A stretch of 64,000 bases of DNA from Nonomuraea helvata (lineage in GTDB: Bacteria > Actinomycetota > Actinomycetes > Streptosporangiales > Streptosporangiaceae). Below the pieces are notes generated by a model. That model was not told the DNA's origin and made no database searches. It was given only the letters and a program-made list of their open reading frames with translations. This document shows positions 32,282 through 40,692 of this stretch, piece after piece. Location: positions 1-64,000 of the forward strand of contig NZ_BAAAXV010000009.1 of assembly GCF_039535785.1 (NCBI RefSeq). Direction: 5' to 3'. Numbering within the stretch: the stretch's first letter is position 1; each line of letters starts with the position of its first letter. The position numbers and the translations under genes were made by a program.

Positions 32282-32584
32282 GTGCTTGACGTTGATCTGG
32301 TCAAGGCGCTGGCCAATGAGAAGCGGATGCTGATCCTCGACTGGCTCCGCGACCCCGAGCGCCACTTTCCGCCCCAGCACGACGGCGATCTCGTACGCGA
32401 CGGCGTCTGCTCCCTGTTCATCGCGGAGAAGCTCGCCGTCAGCCAGCCCACTTGCGGCGAGCATCTCAAGGTGCTCGCCAAGGCGGGCCTGATCCGCGGC
32501 AAGAAGATCAAGCAGTGGGTGTTCTACCAGCGCGACGAGGATCGGATCGCCGCCGCGAAGGAGTTGTTGAGCAGTGACTGGTGA
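32282..32584 (+). CDS. ArsR-like winged-helix regulator
   Basis: 100 residues from GTG 32282. Winged-helix core: VKALANEKRMLILDWL, then FIAEKLAVSQPTCGEHLKVLAKAGLIRGKKIKQWVFYQ. The single Cys of PTCGEH sits in the recognition helix region, and there is no CxC metal-binding motif, so metal sensing is not indicated. Overlaps the next gene by 11 bp, implying coupling to the YbaK-type deacylase. Confidence 0.85.
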   Translation: MLDVDLVKALANEKRMLILDWLRDPERHFPPQHDGDLVRDGVCSLFIAEKLAVSQPTCGEHLKVLAKAGLIRGKKIKQWVFYQRDEDRIAAAKELLSSDW

Positions 32585-33068
32585 GCTGTACGAGCGCCTG
32601 ATCGCCGACATGGACGCCGCCGGCGCCAGCTACCGGCTGATCGACCACGCCCCCGAAGGGCGTACCGAGCTCGTCAGCGCGATGCGCGGGCACGACGTCG
32701 CACAGGCGGCCAAGTGCCTCGTCGTGATGGTCAAGATCGGCAAGAAGCAGACCCGGCACGTGCTGGCCGTCGTTCCCGGTGACGCCCGGCTCGACCTGCA
32801 GGCGGTCAAGGCGCTGCTGGACGGCACGTACGTGGCCTTCGCCGGCAAGGAGAAGGCCGAGGAGCTGGCCGGGAGCGTGAGCGGGACGGTGCTCCCGTTC
32901 AGCTACGACCCCCGGCTCGAGCTGGTCGCGGACCCGTCGCTGCTCGAACGGCCCGAGCTCTACTTCAACGCCGCCAGGCTCGACCGGTCCGTCGCGCTGG
33001 CCACCGACGACTACGTGCGGCTGGCCGAGCCCAGGCTGGCGCCGATAACCCTGGGCCAGGAGTCCTGA
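32574..33068 (+). CDS. YbaK/ProX-type aminoacyl-tRNA deacylase domain protein
   Basis: 164 residues from GTG 32574. Family features: GASYRLIDHAPEGRTE at the N-terminus, AAKCLVVMVKIGKK and HVLAVVPGDARLDLQAVKALL in the core, FAGKEKAEELAGSVSGTVLPFSYDP, and a C-terminal strand motif (ELYFNAARLDRSVALATDDYVRL). These proteins hydrolyse mischarged tRNAs such as Cys- or Ala-tRNA-Pro. It forms a two-gene unit with the ArsR-like gene and converges on the esterase gene one base away. Confidence 0.85.
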   Translation: MTGELYERLIADMDAAGASYRLIDHAPEGRTELVSAMRGHDVAQAAKCLVVMVKIGKKQTRHVLAVVPGDARLDLQAVKALLDGTYVAFAGKEKAEELAGSVSGTVLPFSYDPRLELVADPSLLERPELYFNAARLDRSVALATDDYVRLAEPRLAPITLGQES

Positions 33069-33069
33069 G

Positions 33070-34116
33070 CTAGGAGCAGGTGGGTGTGGGAGCGGCGTTC
33101 GCGCCGCTCCAGGAGGCGATGAAGCCGAACGTCGTCGAGACCCCGGGCGCGAGCGACCCGTTCCAGCCCACGTTACGCACGGTCACCGACGAGCCGCCGG
33201 CGCTCAGCGTGCCGTTCCAGAGCTGGCTGATCCGCTGCCCGTTCGCGAACGCCCACTGCACCGTCCACCCGCTCATCGCCGCGGCGCCGCTGTTCTTGAC
33301 GGTGACCTCGCCCTGGAAGCCGTCCTGCCACTGGTTGGTGATCTTGTACGTGGCCGCGCACCCGCCCTCGGGGACGGTGGGAGTGACGGTTGGGGTGGCG
33401 GTCGGCGTGGAGGTCCCCGACAGGGCGTTCACCAGCGGCGGGTACCACTTGTCGGACATCTTCTGGTCCCCTGTGGCGTTCGGGTGCACCCCGTCGTACG
33501 TGTCCGTGCTCGTGCTGAACCCCGTCCACTGGTCGACCACGGTGATCGGCGACTGCTGGGTGGTGGTCGCGGCGGCCCAGGCCGGGATGGCGTTGTTGAA
33601 GTTGACGGCGCGCTGGCCGCAGTCGGCGCAGTTGGACGGGTTCATCGGGATGATCTTGGCGACCAGGATCTTCATGTTGGGGTTGCTGGTCCGCATCTGG
33701 TTGACGAGCGTGGTGAACGCGCTGAGGATCGTCGCCGGTGCGATGTTGCTCCACACGTCGTTCGTTCCGAGGTGCATGAGGACGATGTCGGGTTTGGTGG
33801 CGGACAGCCAGCCGGGCAGCTGGTTCTGGTTGGCGATGTTGGTGGCCAGGTAGCCGCCGTGGCCCTCGTTGTCGCCGTCGTACGGGACGCCGCAGCCCTG
33901 CAGCGGGAGGGTGCCGACGAAGTCGATGCTGGTGTAGCCGGAGCTCTGGAGCCGGTTCCAGAGCAGGGCCCGCCAGCATCCGGGGGATCCGGTGATCGAG
34001 TCGCCGAGGGGCATGATCCTGGTTGCCGCGGCGCCGCTGGCCTGCGTGGTGGTCGCGAATAACACCGCCGCGGCCAATGCCAGCATCGCCACCAGCAAGG
34101 TGCTGGTCCTGCGCAT
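33070..34116 (-). CDS. Secreted SGNH (CE3-like) esterase with C-terminal CBM2
   Basis: 348 residues from ATG 34116, chosen for GGGAG upstream and a signal peptide at once (MRRTSTLLVAMLALAAAVLFATTTQASGA). SGNH blocks: RIMPLGDSITGSPGCWR (Ser), GGYLATNI (Gly), LMHLGTNDVW (Asn) and DGVHPNATG (Asp/His). A Thr/Pro linker (TSTPTATPTVTPTVPEG) leads to a cellulose-binding family 2 module (CAATYKITNQWQDGFQGEVTV to ATPTCS) with bracketing Cys and surface Trp. Likely deacetylates plant polysaccharides such as xylan outside the cell. Confidence 0.92.
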   Translation of the reverse strand: MRRTSTLLVAMLALAAAVLFATTTQASGAAATRIMPLGDSITGSPGCWRALLWNRLQSSGYTSIDFVGTLPLQGCGVPYDGDNEGHGGYLATNIANQNQLPGWLSATKPDIVLMHLGTNDVWSNIAPATILSAFTTLVNQMRTSNPNMKILVAKIIPMNPSNCADCGQRAVNFNNAIPAWAAATTTQQSPITVVDQWTGFSTSTDTYDGVHPNATGDQKMSDKWYPPLVNALSGTSTPTATPTVTPTVPEGGCAATYKITNQWQDGFQGEVTVKNSGAAAMSGWTVQWAFANGQRISQLWNGTLSAGGSSVTVRNVGWNGSLAPGVSTTFGFIASWSGANAAPTPTCS

Positions 34117-34224
34117 CGTCTGCTCTCCCGTTGTAGCCTGCGCAGATCGTAAGAAGGCGCCGGTACGGCGGAAAGGCGACTCGGTACGCACAGGCTCATG
34201 GCCTGCGAAGACGCCGTGTAACTT

Positions 34225-35076
34225 TCAATCCTGTCCAGGCACACCGCGGCGGACCACGACGAGCGGGCAGGGCGCGTGGTGGAGCATGGCCTGGCTGATC
34301 GAGCCCATGAGCATCCCGGCGAGCTGGCTGTGCCCGTGCGAGCCGACCACCAGCAGGTCGGCCCCCTTCGCCGCCTCCCGGAGCACCTCGACGGGATGGC
34401 CGTGCACGATCTCCGTCACCACGTCCACTCCGGGATGCCGGTCCCGGTGCCCGGCCAGGAACTCGTTCAGCTCCCGCAGCGCGTCCCGTTCGCTGTCGGG
34501 GTCGGCGGGCTCGAAGCCGCTCGGATGCGGCCAGGCCCACGCGTGTACGGCCCGAAGCAGCGCACCGCGCAATTCGGACTCGGCGAACGCGAAGTCGAGC
34601 GCCTGCCTTCCCCCTGGAGAGCCGTCGACCCCGACGACCACCTCGCCCTGCGGCGGCGAAGGGCGATCGCGGACCAGGACCACGTCCGTGCGCGCGTGCG
34701 CGGCCACCCCGTACGCGACGGAGCCGACCAGCAGCCCGCGCACGCCGCCGATCCCCCGGCTGCCGACGACCAGCAGCTCGGCTTCTTCCGAGGCCTTGAC
34801 CAGGGCGGTTCGGGGGTCGCCCGGCAGCAGGGTGGTCTCCACCGTGAGCTCGGGCCGCTCGCGGAGCGCCCGGTCCCGCGCCGAAAGGAGCACCGTCTTC
34901 GCGCCTTCGCGCATCCACCGCCCGACCTCGGCGTAACGGCCGTGGGTCTCCTCGCACACCCACTTCGGAACGGCGTGCGCCACGGTCAGCGGCGCGCGAC
35001 GCAGCGCCGCTTCCGTGGCGGCCCAGCCGACGGCATCCAGCCCGGTGCGCGAGCCGTCGACGCCCACGATGATCAC
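34225..35076 (-). CDS. Tandem universal stress protein
   Basis: 283 residues with two UspA domains. Domain 1 starts MIIVGVDGSRTGLDAVGWA and carries the ATP-binding G-x2-G-x9-G-S pattern in VGSRGIGGVRGLLVGSVA. Domain 2 starts EVVVGVDGSPGGRQALDFAF and has VGSHGHSQLAGMLMGSISQ followed by HHAPCPLVVVR. Cytoplasmic, ATP-binding, usually induced in starvation or hypoxia. No operon partner is obvious. Confidence 0.93.
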   Translation of the reverse strand: MIIVGVDGSRTGLDAVGWAATEAALRRAPLTVAHAVPKWVCEETHGRYAEVGRWMREGAKTVLLSARDRALRERPELTVETTLLPGDPRTALVKASEEAELLVVGSRGIGGVRGLLVGSVAYGVAAHARTDVVLVRDRPSPPQGEVVVGVDGSPGGRQALDFAFAESELRGALLRAVHAWAWPHPSGFEPADPDSERDALRELNEFLAGHRDRHPGVDVVTEIVHGHPVEVLREAAKGADLLVVGSHGHSQLAGMLMGSISQAMLHHAPCPLVVVRRGVPGQD

Positions 35077-35088
35077 GGAACCTGCTCC

Positions 35089-35436
35089 TTAGGCGAACGC
35101 GTAGCACTCCACCTCGGCACGCCGGAAGGTCAGTCCCTTGGCCGTGGAGTCGCGCACGCACTCGCGCTCTGCCTCGCTGAGTTTGAGCGTGCCGCAGACG
35201 GTCACGCCGGAGTACGTGCGGCAGTCGAGTTTGCGGTCGACTCTGCCCACGCGGTATGTCTCCCTGACCGATGCTCTGCATTGAGCCTTACCGGTGTCGG
35301 CGTAGCGGCATTGGGCTATGAGGGTCTCGTACTGCTGCTGACTCACTTCTTGCTGGCCTGTACCGTCCGCGAAGGCGGCGGTCACGCTGGACGTGGCCAT
35401 GACCACAAGTCCTGCGACAGCGGCGATCATTTTCAT
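35089..35436 (-). CDS. Small secreted Cys-containing protein
   Basis: 115 residues from ATG 35436 (MKMIAAVAGLVVMATSSVTAAFA, a clear Sec signal; AGGGGA upstream decides this start over one 42 bp earlier). The mature part is basic to neutral with six Cys (AQCRY, AQCRAS, LDCRT, TVCGT, RECVR, VECYA), probably three disulfides. No family recognised. Confidence 0.75.
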   Translation of the reverse strand: MKMIAAVAGLVVMATSSVTAAFADGTGQQEVSQQQYETLIAQCRYADTGKAQCRASVRETYRVGRVDRKLDCRTYSGVTVCGTLKLSEAERECVRDSTAKGLTFRRAEVECYAFA

Positions 35437-35474
35437 GGTTCCCCTGATGGGACCCATACCGCCCAGGGCGCTCG

Positions 35475-36086
35475 TCAAACCTCGCGCCGGATCGCGAGGG
35501 TGCTGAGCCAGGTGCGTTGGTTGGTGTTGACGTGGTGCTCAAGGACGTCGAACCCGGCCTCGGCGAGCAGTCCGAGAAGTGCGTCCGGCTCTCGGTGGAC
35601 GAACCACCGGTACAGCTCGCCGCCGTACTGCACCCGCTCCCAACCCTCACCGTCGCCCGCCGAAGTGCTCAGCCACAGCACGCCGCCGGGCCGCAGCGTC
35701 ACCGACCAGGCACGCAACGTGGCCTCGGTCTCGGCGGCCGGCACGTGCAGGAGCGCCGCGACCGACCACAGGCCGGCCAGCGAGCCGGGGGCGAGCGGCG
35801 GGCGGCGCAGGTCGCCCAGCGCCGTGGAGACCCCGCGCGCGGTGGCGAGCCTGGCCATCTCGTACGAACGATCGATCCCGACGACCCGCAGCCCCTGCTC
35901 CAGGAACCAGGCCGCGTCCCGCCCCGGCCCGCACCCTAGGTCGGCGACCAGGCCGCCCGAGGGCAGCGCGTCCACGAAGCGCTGCCTCAAGGCGAGGAAA
36001 ACGCTGTCCACGTGCTCTGTGCGTGCGGCGAACTCAGCGGCGATGCGGTCATAACTGGCTGTAGTCGCGGAGATGGGGTCATCCAT
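35475..36086 (-). CDS. Class I SAM-dependent methyltransferase
   Basis: 203 residues from ATG 36086. SAM-binding motif I VADLGCGPGRDAAWFLEQG, motif II around VVGIDRSYEMARLA, ALGDLRRPPL, and the post-motif LRPGGVLWLSTSAG. N-terminal DRIAAEFAARTEHV is typical of the Methyltransf_25/11 group. Substrate unknown. Its stop lies close to the secreted-protein gene and its start close to the HxlR gene, all on the minus strand. Confidence 0.88.
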   Translation of the reverse strand: MDDPISATTASYDRIAAEFAARTEHVDSVFLALRQRFVDALPSGGLVADLGCGPGRDAAWFLEQGLRVVGIDRSYEMARLATARGVSTALGDLRRPPLAPGSLAGLWSVAALLHVPAAETEATLRAWSVTLRPGGVLWLSTSAGDGEGWERVQYGGELYRWFVHREPDALLGLLAEAGFDVLEHHVNTNQRTWLSTLAIRREV

Positions 36087-36114
36087 CACCGGATCATGAC
36101 AGGCCGGGGTCGGG

Positions 36115-36642
36115 TCAGGGAATGGGCTCCAGCATCCGGTGAGGGGACTCGAGGGCGCGACTGACCGGGTCGTCCCTGTTGCCTTCCAGGCCTGGTCCGG
36201 GGTGCACCTCCACCTCGTCCAGCGCGACATGGCGGCCGCAGGCCGGGCAGTGCGACTGAGGATCGAGCCTGGTGCCGCAGGTCACATGGTGGAACAGCCG
36301 GCGCGGTCCGCGGTCGGACAGGTGCCGCTCGCCCCACTGCCCGAGGGTGAGCACGGAGATCCAGAGCTCGCGGCCCGCGGGCGTCAGGACGTACTCGTCG
36401 CGTGGCGGGGTGTCCTGGTAGCGGCGCCTGGCGAGGACGCCGGCCTCGACGAGGGCGGTGAGCCGCTGGGAGAGCACCGCGCGCGGGATGTCGAGGTGGG
36501 CGAGGAAGTCGCCGTAGCGACGCACGCCGTACATGGCGTCGCGGACCACGAGGAGCGTCCACCGTTCGCCGATCACTTCCAGGGCCTTGGCCAGCGAGCA
36601 GTCCTGGCCGTCGTAGTTCTTGCCGAGCGCCATGAGGTCCAT
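36115..36642 (-). CDS. HxlR-family regulator
   Basis: 175 residues. HxlR/MarR-like winged helix with conserved N-terminal Cys (GQDCSLAKALEVIGERWTLLVVRDAMYGVRRYGDF) and the wing region LSQRLTALVEAGVLARRRYQ. The longer C-terminal part has a CxxC-like pair (VTCGT, SHCPACGRHVALDEV) resembling a zinc ribbon. Divergent from an MFS efflux gene with a 37-bp gap that holds a palindrome (36647-36661), so it probably controls that exporter and itself. Confidence 0.9.
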   Translation of the reverse strand: MDLMALGKNYDGQDCSLAKALEVIGERWTLLVVRDAMYGVRRYGDFLAHLDIPRAVLSQRLTALVEAGVLARRRYQDTPPRDEYVLTPAGRELWISVLTLGQWGERHLSDRGPRRLFHHVTCGTRLDPQSHCPACGRHVALDEVEVHPGPGLEGNRDDPVSRALESPHRMLEPIP

Positions 36643-36646
36643 GTTA

Positions 36647-36661
36647 GTTCATTGACTGAAC
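36647..36661. promoter_or_regulatory. Candidate HxlR operator 1
   Basis: GTTCA-TTGAC-TGAAC, a perfect 5-bp inverted repeat between the divergent HxlR and MFS genes. A near copy lies 37 bp further on. Confidence 0.5.
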
Positions 36662-36679
36662 CGTGGTACCGTGCCCGAC

Positions 36680-38050
36680 ATGAGTTCAATGACCGAACTT
36701 ACTGTGGAGCGGCGGGCGACGACGCTCGTGGTGGCGTCGGTGGCGCCGCTCCTCGTGCTGACGAACTACACCGTGCCGATGGTGACGCTGCCGCAGACGG
36801 CCGCGTCGCTGGGTGCGGGGGCGACCGGGCCGGTGTGGATCCTGGGGGCGATCGCGCTGGGGTTGTCGTCGCTGTTGCTGGTCTCCGGCGGGCTGGCCGA
36901 CGACTACGGGCGCAGGCGGGTGCTGGTGGCGGGCACGGCGGTGCTGGCCGGTGCGAGCGTGGTGGCCGCGGTGAGCACGTCGGTGCCGGTGTTCGTGCTG
37001 GCCAGGTTGGTGCAGGGCGGGGCGAGCGCGGCGATGCTGGCCGCGAGCCTGGGCATCGTGGGCCATGCCTACCCCGGAGGGATGGAACGCGTACGGGCCA
37101 GCGGGCGGTACGGGGCGATGATGGGGCTCGGCACGGCGCTCGGCCCGCTGGTGTCCGGGGCGCTGGCGACGGTGACGAGCTGGCGGGCGGTGTACTGGCT
37201 GATGGCGGCCTGCGCGCTGGCGCTGGCCGTGGTGTCCGCCCGGGTGCTGGAGGAGTCGCGATCGGCGCTGCCGCGCAGGTTCGACGTGCCGGGCGTGGTG
37301 CTGCTCAGCCTCGGCGTGGCCGCGCTGGTCGCGGGGGTGACGGAAGGGCGGGTCGGGTGGTCGCGGCCGGTCGTGCTGGGGGCTTTCGCGGTGGCGGTGG
37401 TGCTGGTGGGCGCGTTCGTCGCGGTGGAGCGGCGGCGGGCGGATCCGCTGATCGACCTGGAGCTGTTCCGGCGGCCGGCGTTCCTGGTGTCGACGGGCGG
37501 GGCGCTGGTCGTGGGGGCGGCGGTGGTCGGGCTGCTCAGTTACCTGCCGAGCGTGCTGCAGGCCGCGCACGGGCTGACGCCGCTGGACTCGGCGCTGCTG
37601 TTCTGCGTCTGGTCGGGGCTGTCGTTCGTGGCGTCGCTGCTGACCAGGCACGTACGGCTGGCCACGGCCGCGCGCCTGGCGCTCGGTCTGGGGCTGAGCG
37701 CGGCCGGGTTCGCCGGACTGCTGGGCGTGGGCGGCTCGCTGCACCTCCCGCTGGTCGTCGCCGGGCTGGCGGTGAGCGGGGTCGGATCCGGGCTGATCAA
37801 CTCCTCGATCACGCAGCTGGCGATCGACAGCGTGCCCGCCCACCGGGTGAGCATGGGCTCCGGGGCCAACAACACCGCCCGCTACGTCGGTTCCTCGCTG
37901 GGCGCCGCCGCCGTGGCGGCCCTCGTCGGCGCCTTGGGCTGGAGCCTGGGGACGGGGATCATGGTGGCGGCCTGCATCGTGCTCATGGGCGTCACGGCGG
38001 TCGCGGCCCTGGTCATGCCCGGCCGTCCCGGCGATCGGGGAAGGGACTGA
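36680..38050 (+). CDS. DHA2-type MFS efflux transporter
   Basis: 456 residues from ATG 36680; GTG 36671 and ATG 36689 are alternatives and none has a good ribosome site. About 14 hydrophobic segments. The motif-A region LADDYGRRRVLVAGTAVLAG follows helix 2, LARLVQGGASAAMLAASLGIV marks helix 4, and GLGTALGPLVSGALATVTSWR is the motif-C antiporter signature. Exports drugs or metabolites by proton antiport. The second palindrome (36684-36698) covers its translation start, which suggests tight repression by the divergent HxlR protein. Confidence 0.9.
   Translation: MSSMTELTVERRATTLVVASVAPLLVLTNYTVPMVTLPQTAASLGAGATGPVWILGAIALGLSSLLLVSGGLADDYGRRRVLVAGTAVLAGASVVAAVSTSVPVFVLARLVQGGASAAMLAASLGIVGHAYPGGMERVRASGRYGAMMGLGTALGPLVSGALATVTSWRAVYWLMAACALALAVVSARVLEESRSALPRRFDVPGVVLLSLGVAALVAGVTEGRVGWSRPVVLGAFAVAVVLVGAFVAVERRRADPLIDLELFRRPAFLVSTGGALVVGAAVVGLLSYLPSVLQAAHGLTPLDSALLFCVWSGLSFVASLLTRHVRLATAARLALGLGLSAAGFAGLLGVGGSLHLPLVVAGLAVSGVGSGLINSSITQLAIDSVPAHRVSMGSGANNTARYVGSSLGAAAVAALVGALGWSLGTGIMVAACIVLMGVTAVAALVMPGRPGDRGRD
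36684..36698. promoter_or_regulatory. Candidate HxlR operator 2, over the MFS start codons
   Basis: GTTCA-ATGAC-CGAAC matches operator 1 at 13 of 15 positions, including both half-sites except one base. It starts 4 bp inside the MFS gene as called. Confidence 0.45.
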
Positions 38051-38127
38051 CCCCGCTCGTGCGATCTCATCCAGAGGGGGTAGGGCCTTCATTGAAGATT
38101 CCTGCGACCGTCTCCGAGGAGGTAGCG

Positions 38128-38562
38128 ATGGACACATCGGGAGTCGGCAAGACCGTACAGGACGTGATGCACCACGGAGCGGAATGCATCGGCGAGCGCG
38201 ACAGCCTGCGCAGAGCCGCGCAGATGATGCGTGACCTCGCAGTCGGCGCGTTGCCGATCTGCGGGGATGACGACCGGCTCAAAGGGATCATCACCGACCG
38301 GGACATCGTGATCAAGTGCTGCGCCGAGGGCAAGGACCTCGACCAGACCACGGCGAGCGAGCTCGCCATGGGGCTGGTGTGGGTGGAAGCCCACAGCAGT
38401 GTCGAAGAGGCGCTGCAGAAGATGGAGCAGCACCAGATCAAGCGGCTGCCCGTGATCGACAACCACCGGATCGTGGGCATGGTCAGCGAGGCCGACCTGG
38501 CGAAGGAGCTGCCGGACAACAAGCTCGCGGAGTTCGTCCACCGGGTGTACGCACCCTCGTGA
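38128..38562 (+). CDS. Tandem CBS-domain protein
   Basis: 144 residues from ATG 38128 (GAGGAGG upstream). Two CBS motifs: TVQDVMHHGAECIGERDSLRRA through LKGIITDRDIVIKC, and WVEAHSSVEEALQKMEQHQIKRLPVIDNHRIVGMVSEADLAK. Stand-alone CBS proteins sense adenine nucleotides and regulate partners. No partner is encoded nearby. Confidence 0.92.
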   Translation: MDTSGVGKTVQDVMHHGAECIGERDSLRRAAQMMRDLAVGALPICGDDDRLKGIITDRDIVIKCCAEGKDLDQTTASELAMGLVWVEAHSSVEEALQKMEQHQIKRLPVIDNHRIVGMVSEADLAKELPDNKLAEFVHRVYAPS

Positions 38563-38585
38563 GACGACGCGTCCGGACCGATCAC

Positions 38586-38617
38586 GCGAATGGGGCTCCG
38601 ACCGGGGCCCCATTCGC
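38586..38617. terminator. Bidirectional hairpin between convergent genes
   Basis: An 11-bp perfect stem (GCGAATGGGGC / GCCCCATTCGC) with a 10-nt loop, placed between the stop codons of the CBS gene and the 2-MIB operon. Confidence 0.7.
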
Positions 38618-38626
38618 CGTTGAACG

Positions 38627-39472
38627 TCAGATCCGGTCGGCGGCGATGAGGAGGTACTGGAAGCTGCCGTCCCGGTACGCCTCGAGGAAGGCCTCCTCGA
38701 TCCCCGTCGCCAGATGGGTCTTGGCGCGCAGCTCCCAGTACGGGACGGTGGCGGCGGTGAGGTCGATGACGTTGATGGGGACGAGGCGGTTGGCCGCCAG
38801 TTCCTTGAAATAGGTGCTGCGCGGATGGATGTCGCAGATGTAGTGGGCGTTGATCTGGCTGACGGCGCGGGACGGCAGGCCGTAGGCGTCGTTGTAACAC
38901 CCGGTGATGCACACGTACCGGCCGCCGCGGCTCAGGAGGCGGGCGTGCTCGGCGAAGAGCAGCGAGAGCTCGACGTACATCGTGCTCTCGTTGTTCCAGA
39001 TCGCTTGGAACGTTCCCGTCTCGAATCCGGTGTCGAGCATGTTGCGGAAATGGAAGCGCACCTTGTCGTCGACACCGCGCATCGCGGCCTGCTCGTTGGC
39101 GAAGGCCACCTGGGACTCGGAAATGGACACGCCGTCGACGTGGCAGCCGTGCCTGAGGTTGACCAGGAGGCTTGAGCCGCCGCGGCCCGAGCCGGCGTCC
39201 AGCACCCGGTGGTCCGGCCGCAGGGGGCCGAGGTTGCTGATGAGGGTGTCGGCCTGGGCGTGCTCGAGCCGATGGAGCTCCTCGATGACGCGTTTCTCGC
39301 GGGTCTCCGCCGGGCCCTCCAGGACCGACCAGTTCACATCTCCGATGCCGTAGTGGTGGTGGTAAATGCCGTCGACCTCGCCCAGGCGCAGGTTGACCGG
39401 GTTCTGCTCCGAGTTCCAATAGTCGGCGACCGAGTGCTGGTAGTAGGTGCTGAGGACGGGTGTGGCCGTCAT
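38627..39472 (-). CDS. Geranyl diphosphate 2-C-methyltransferase
   Basis: 281 residues from ATG 39472 (AAAGGAG upstream). Methylates carbon 2 of geranyl diphosphate with SAM, the first step of 2-MIB synthesis. Visible: N-terminal STYYQHSVADYWNSEQNPVNLRLGE-type region and YHHHYGIGDV; SAM motif I RVLDAGSGRGGSSLLV (D92); VDGVSISESQVAFANEQA; ITGCYNDAYGLPSRA. The motifs match the actinobacterial GPPMT family closely. It is the third gene of the encapsulin / 2-MIB synthase operon, 41 bp after the cyclase, and ends at a shared terminator hairpin. Confidence 0.95.
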   Translation of the reverse strand: MTATPVLSTYYQHSVADYWNSEQNPVNLRLGEVDGIYHHHYGIGDVNWSVLEGPAETREKRVIEELHRLEHAQADTLISNLGPLRPDHRVLDAGSGRGGSSLLVNLRHGCHVDGVSISESQVAFANEQAAMRGVDDKVRFHFRNMLDTGFETGTFQAIWNNESTMYVELSLLFAEHARLLSRGGRYVCITGCYNDAYGLPSRAVSQINAHYICDIHPRSTYFKELAANRLVPINVIDLTAATVPYWELRAKTHLATGIEEAFLEAYRDGSFQYLLIAADRI

Positions 39473-39513
39473 CGGCGGGACTCCTTTCGCTACGACTGAT
39501 CTACGGCTGATCT

Positions 39514-40677
39514 CTATGACTGGTAGCGGCTGCTGGTGCTGTGCCATTCGAGGCAGCCGGCCATCCACGCCTGCGCCCCGCGCAGGAAGCGCTTCAGCTC
39601 GACGGACGGGACGGTGGCGAGTCGCTGCTGGCTGGCCTCGAAGCCTCGGACGAAGTCGTTGTGCATGGCGACGGCGCGTTCGGTCGCCTCGCGGGTGGAG
39701 CAGCCCTCTTCCGCGGCGATGAGCAGGATCACGTTGGAGTCGGGCAGCTCGTCGGCCGCCTCCCTCTCGACGGAGTGGAGGTCGTTGACGAGCACGCTGG
39801 CGGTGCCGGCCTGCATGAGCGCGGTGTGGAACCTGCTGTCGAAGAAGAGGTTGGCGGGCAGCTCGTACTCCCCCACGATGTCGATGAGCGTCATGGACGT
39901 GTAGAAACTGTCGTGCTGCCTGGCCGCGAGATAGCGCCACACGGGCGGCGGCGTCTCCAGGTAGCGCCAGGCCGCGTAGGCGGCCCAGCTCACGTACATC
40001 TGGGACGTGATGTTGCAGACCCGCCCCACCTGCGAGGGGGTGGCGTGGCGGCGTACGTGGCCGGCCGCCGATCTCAGCGCGACCAGGACGGGGTCGGCCT
40101 GGATCGCCTCCTCGAGCTCGTGGGTGTAGTCGCCCGCCGGCGGGGGCGGGTCCATGGCCGACGTCACGAGGGCGAGCCGGGGCGGGAGCTCGGTCGGCGT
40201 CGCCCCGAGCTCGGTCTCGTCCGCGTAGTAGTCGTCGGCGGCCCACCAGGCGGCGTTCATCTGGGCCGCGACCAGCAGCAGGTCGGGGTCGTCGGCGTCG
40301 GGGTGGGTGAGCGTGGCCAGCCGCCCGTACCCCGTCGCGCGGAACTCCTCCATCCGCCCCTCGTGGAGGCCGGCCCGCTCCGCCCAGGCCGCCAGCCGCC
40401 GGTCCACTTCGTCGGCCAGCTCCTGGTCGTCCCTGACGGTCTCCGGGCAGTAAAGCGGCGGGTACGACCCGTCGCCCCACTGCCGTTCCCGGTACGGCAG
40501 CGGGGCGAGGCTGTGCCGGTGGAGTGCGCCGCGAAGCGCCTGCGCGGGGTCCACCGGGGCGGGTCTGGGAGGCTCGTGCCCGTCGCCTTCGGCGGGCTGT
40601 GGCACGGGATGGCGGTCCACCGGCGGGAGGCGCAGCGCGGAGGTGCCCAGGCCGGTGGGGCCTGCGATGTCGGGCAT
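39514..40677 (-). CDS. 2-methylisoborneol synthase (class I terpene cyclase)
   Basis: 387 residues. Cyclises 2-methyl-GPP to the earthy odorant 2-methylisoborneol. The Asp-rich metal motif is DDYYAD (D148-D152) and the second metal motif is NDLHSVERE (N298, S302, E306). The Pro-rich, low-complexity N-terminal ~60 residues (PPVDRHPVPQPAEGDG) are typical of these cyclases and, in characterised family 2B encapsulin systems, such disordered ends act as the loading signal for the shell. Flanked 15 bp away by the encapsulin gene upstream and by GPPMT downstream, so all enzymes of the pathway are co-transcribed. Confidence 0.95.
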   Translation of the reverse strand: MPDIAGPTGLGTSALRLPPVDRHPVPQPAEGDGHEPPRPAPVDPAQALRGALHRHSLAPLPYRERQWGDGSYPPLYCPETVRDDQELADEVDRRLAAWAERAGLHEGRMEEFRATGYGRLATLTHPDADDPDLLLVAAQMNAAWWAADDYYADETELGATPTELPPRLALVTSAMDPPPPAGDYTHELEEAIQADPVLVALRSAAGHVRRHATPSQVGRVCNITSQMYVSWAAYAAWRYLETPPPVWRYLAARQHDSFYTSMTLIDIVGEYELPANLFFDSRFHTALMQAGTASVLVNDLHSVEREAADELPDSNVILLIAAEEGCSTREATERAVAMHNDFVRGFEASQQRLATVPSVELKRFLRGAQAWMAGCLEWHSTSSRYQS

Positions 40678-40692
40678 GTCGCCGTCCTCTTC

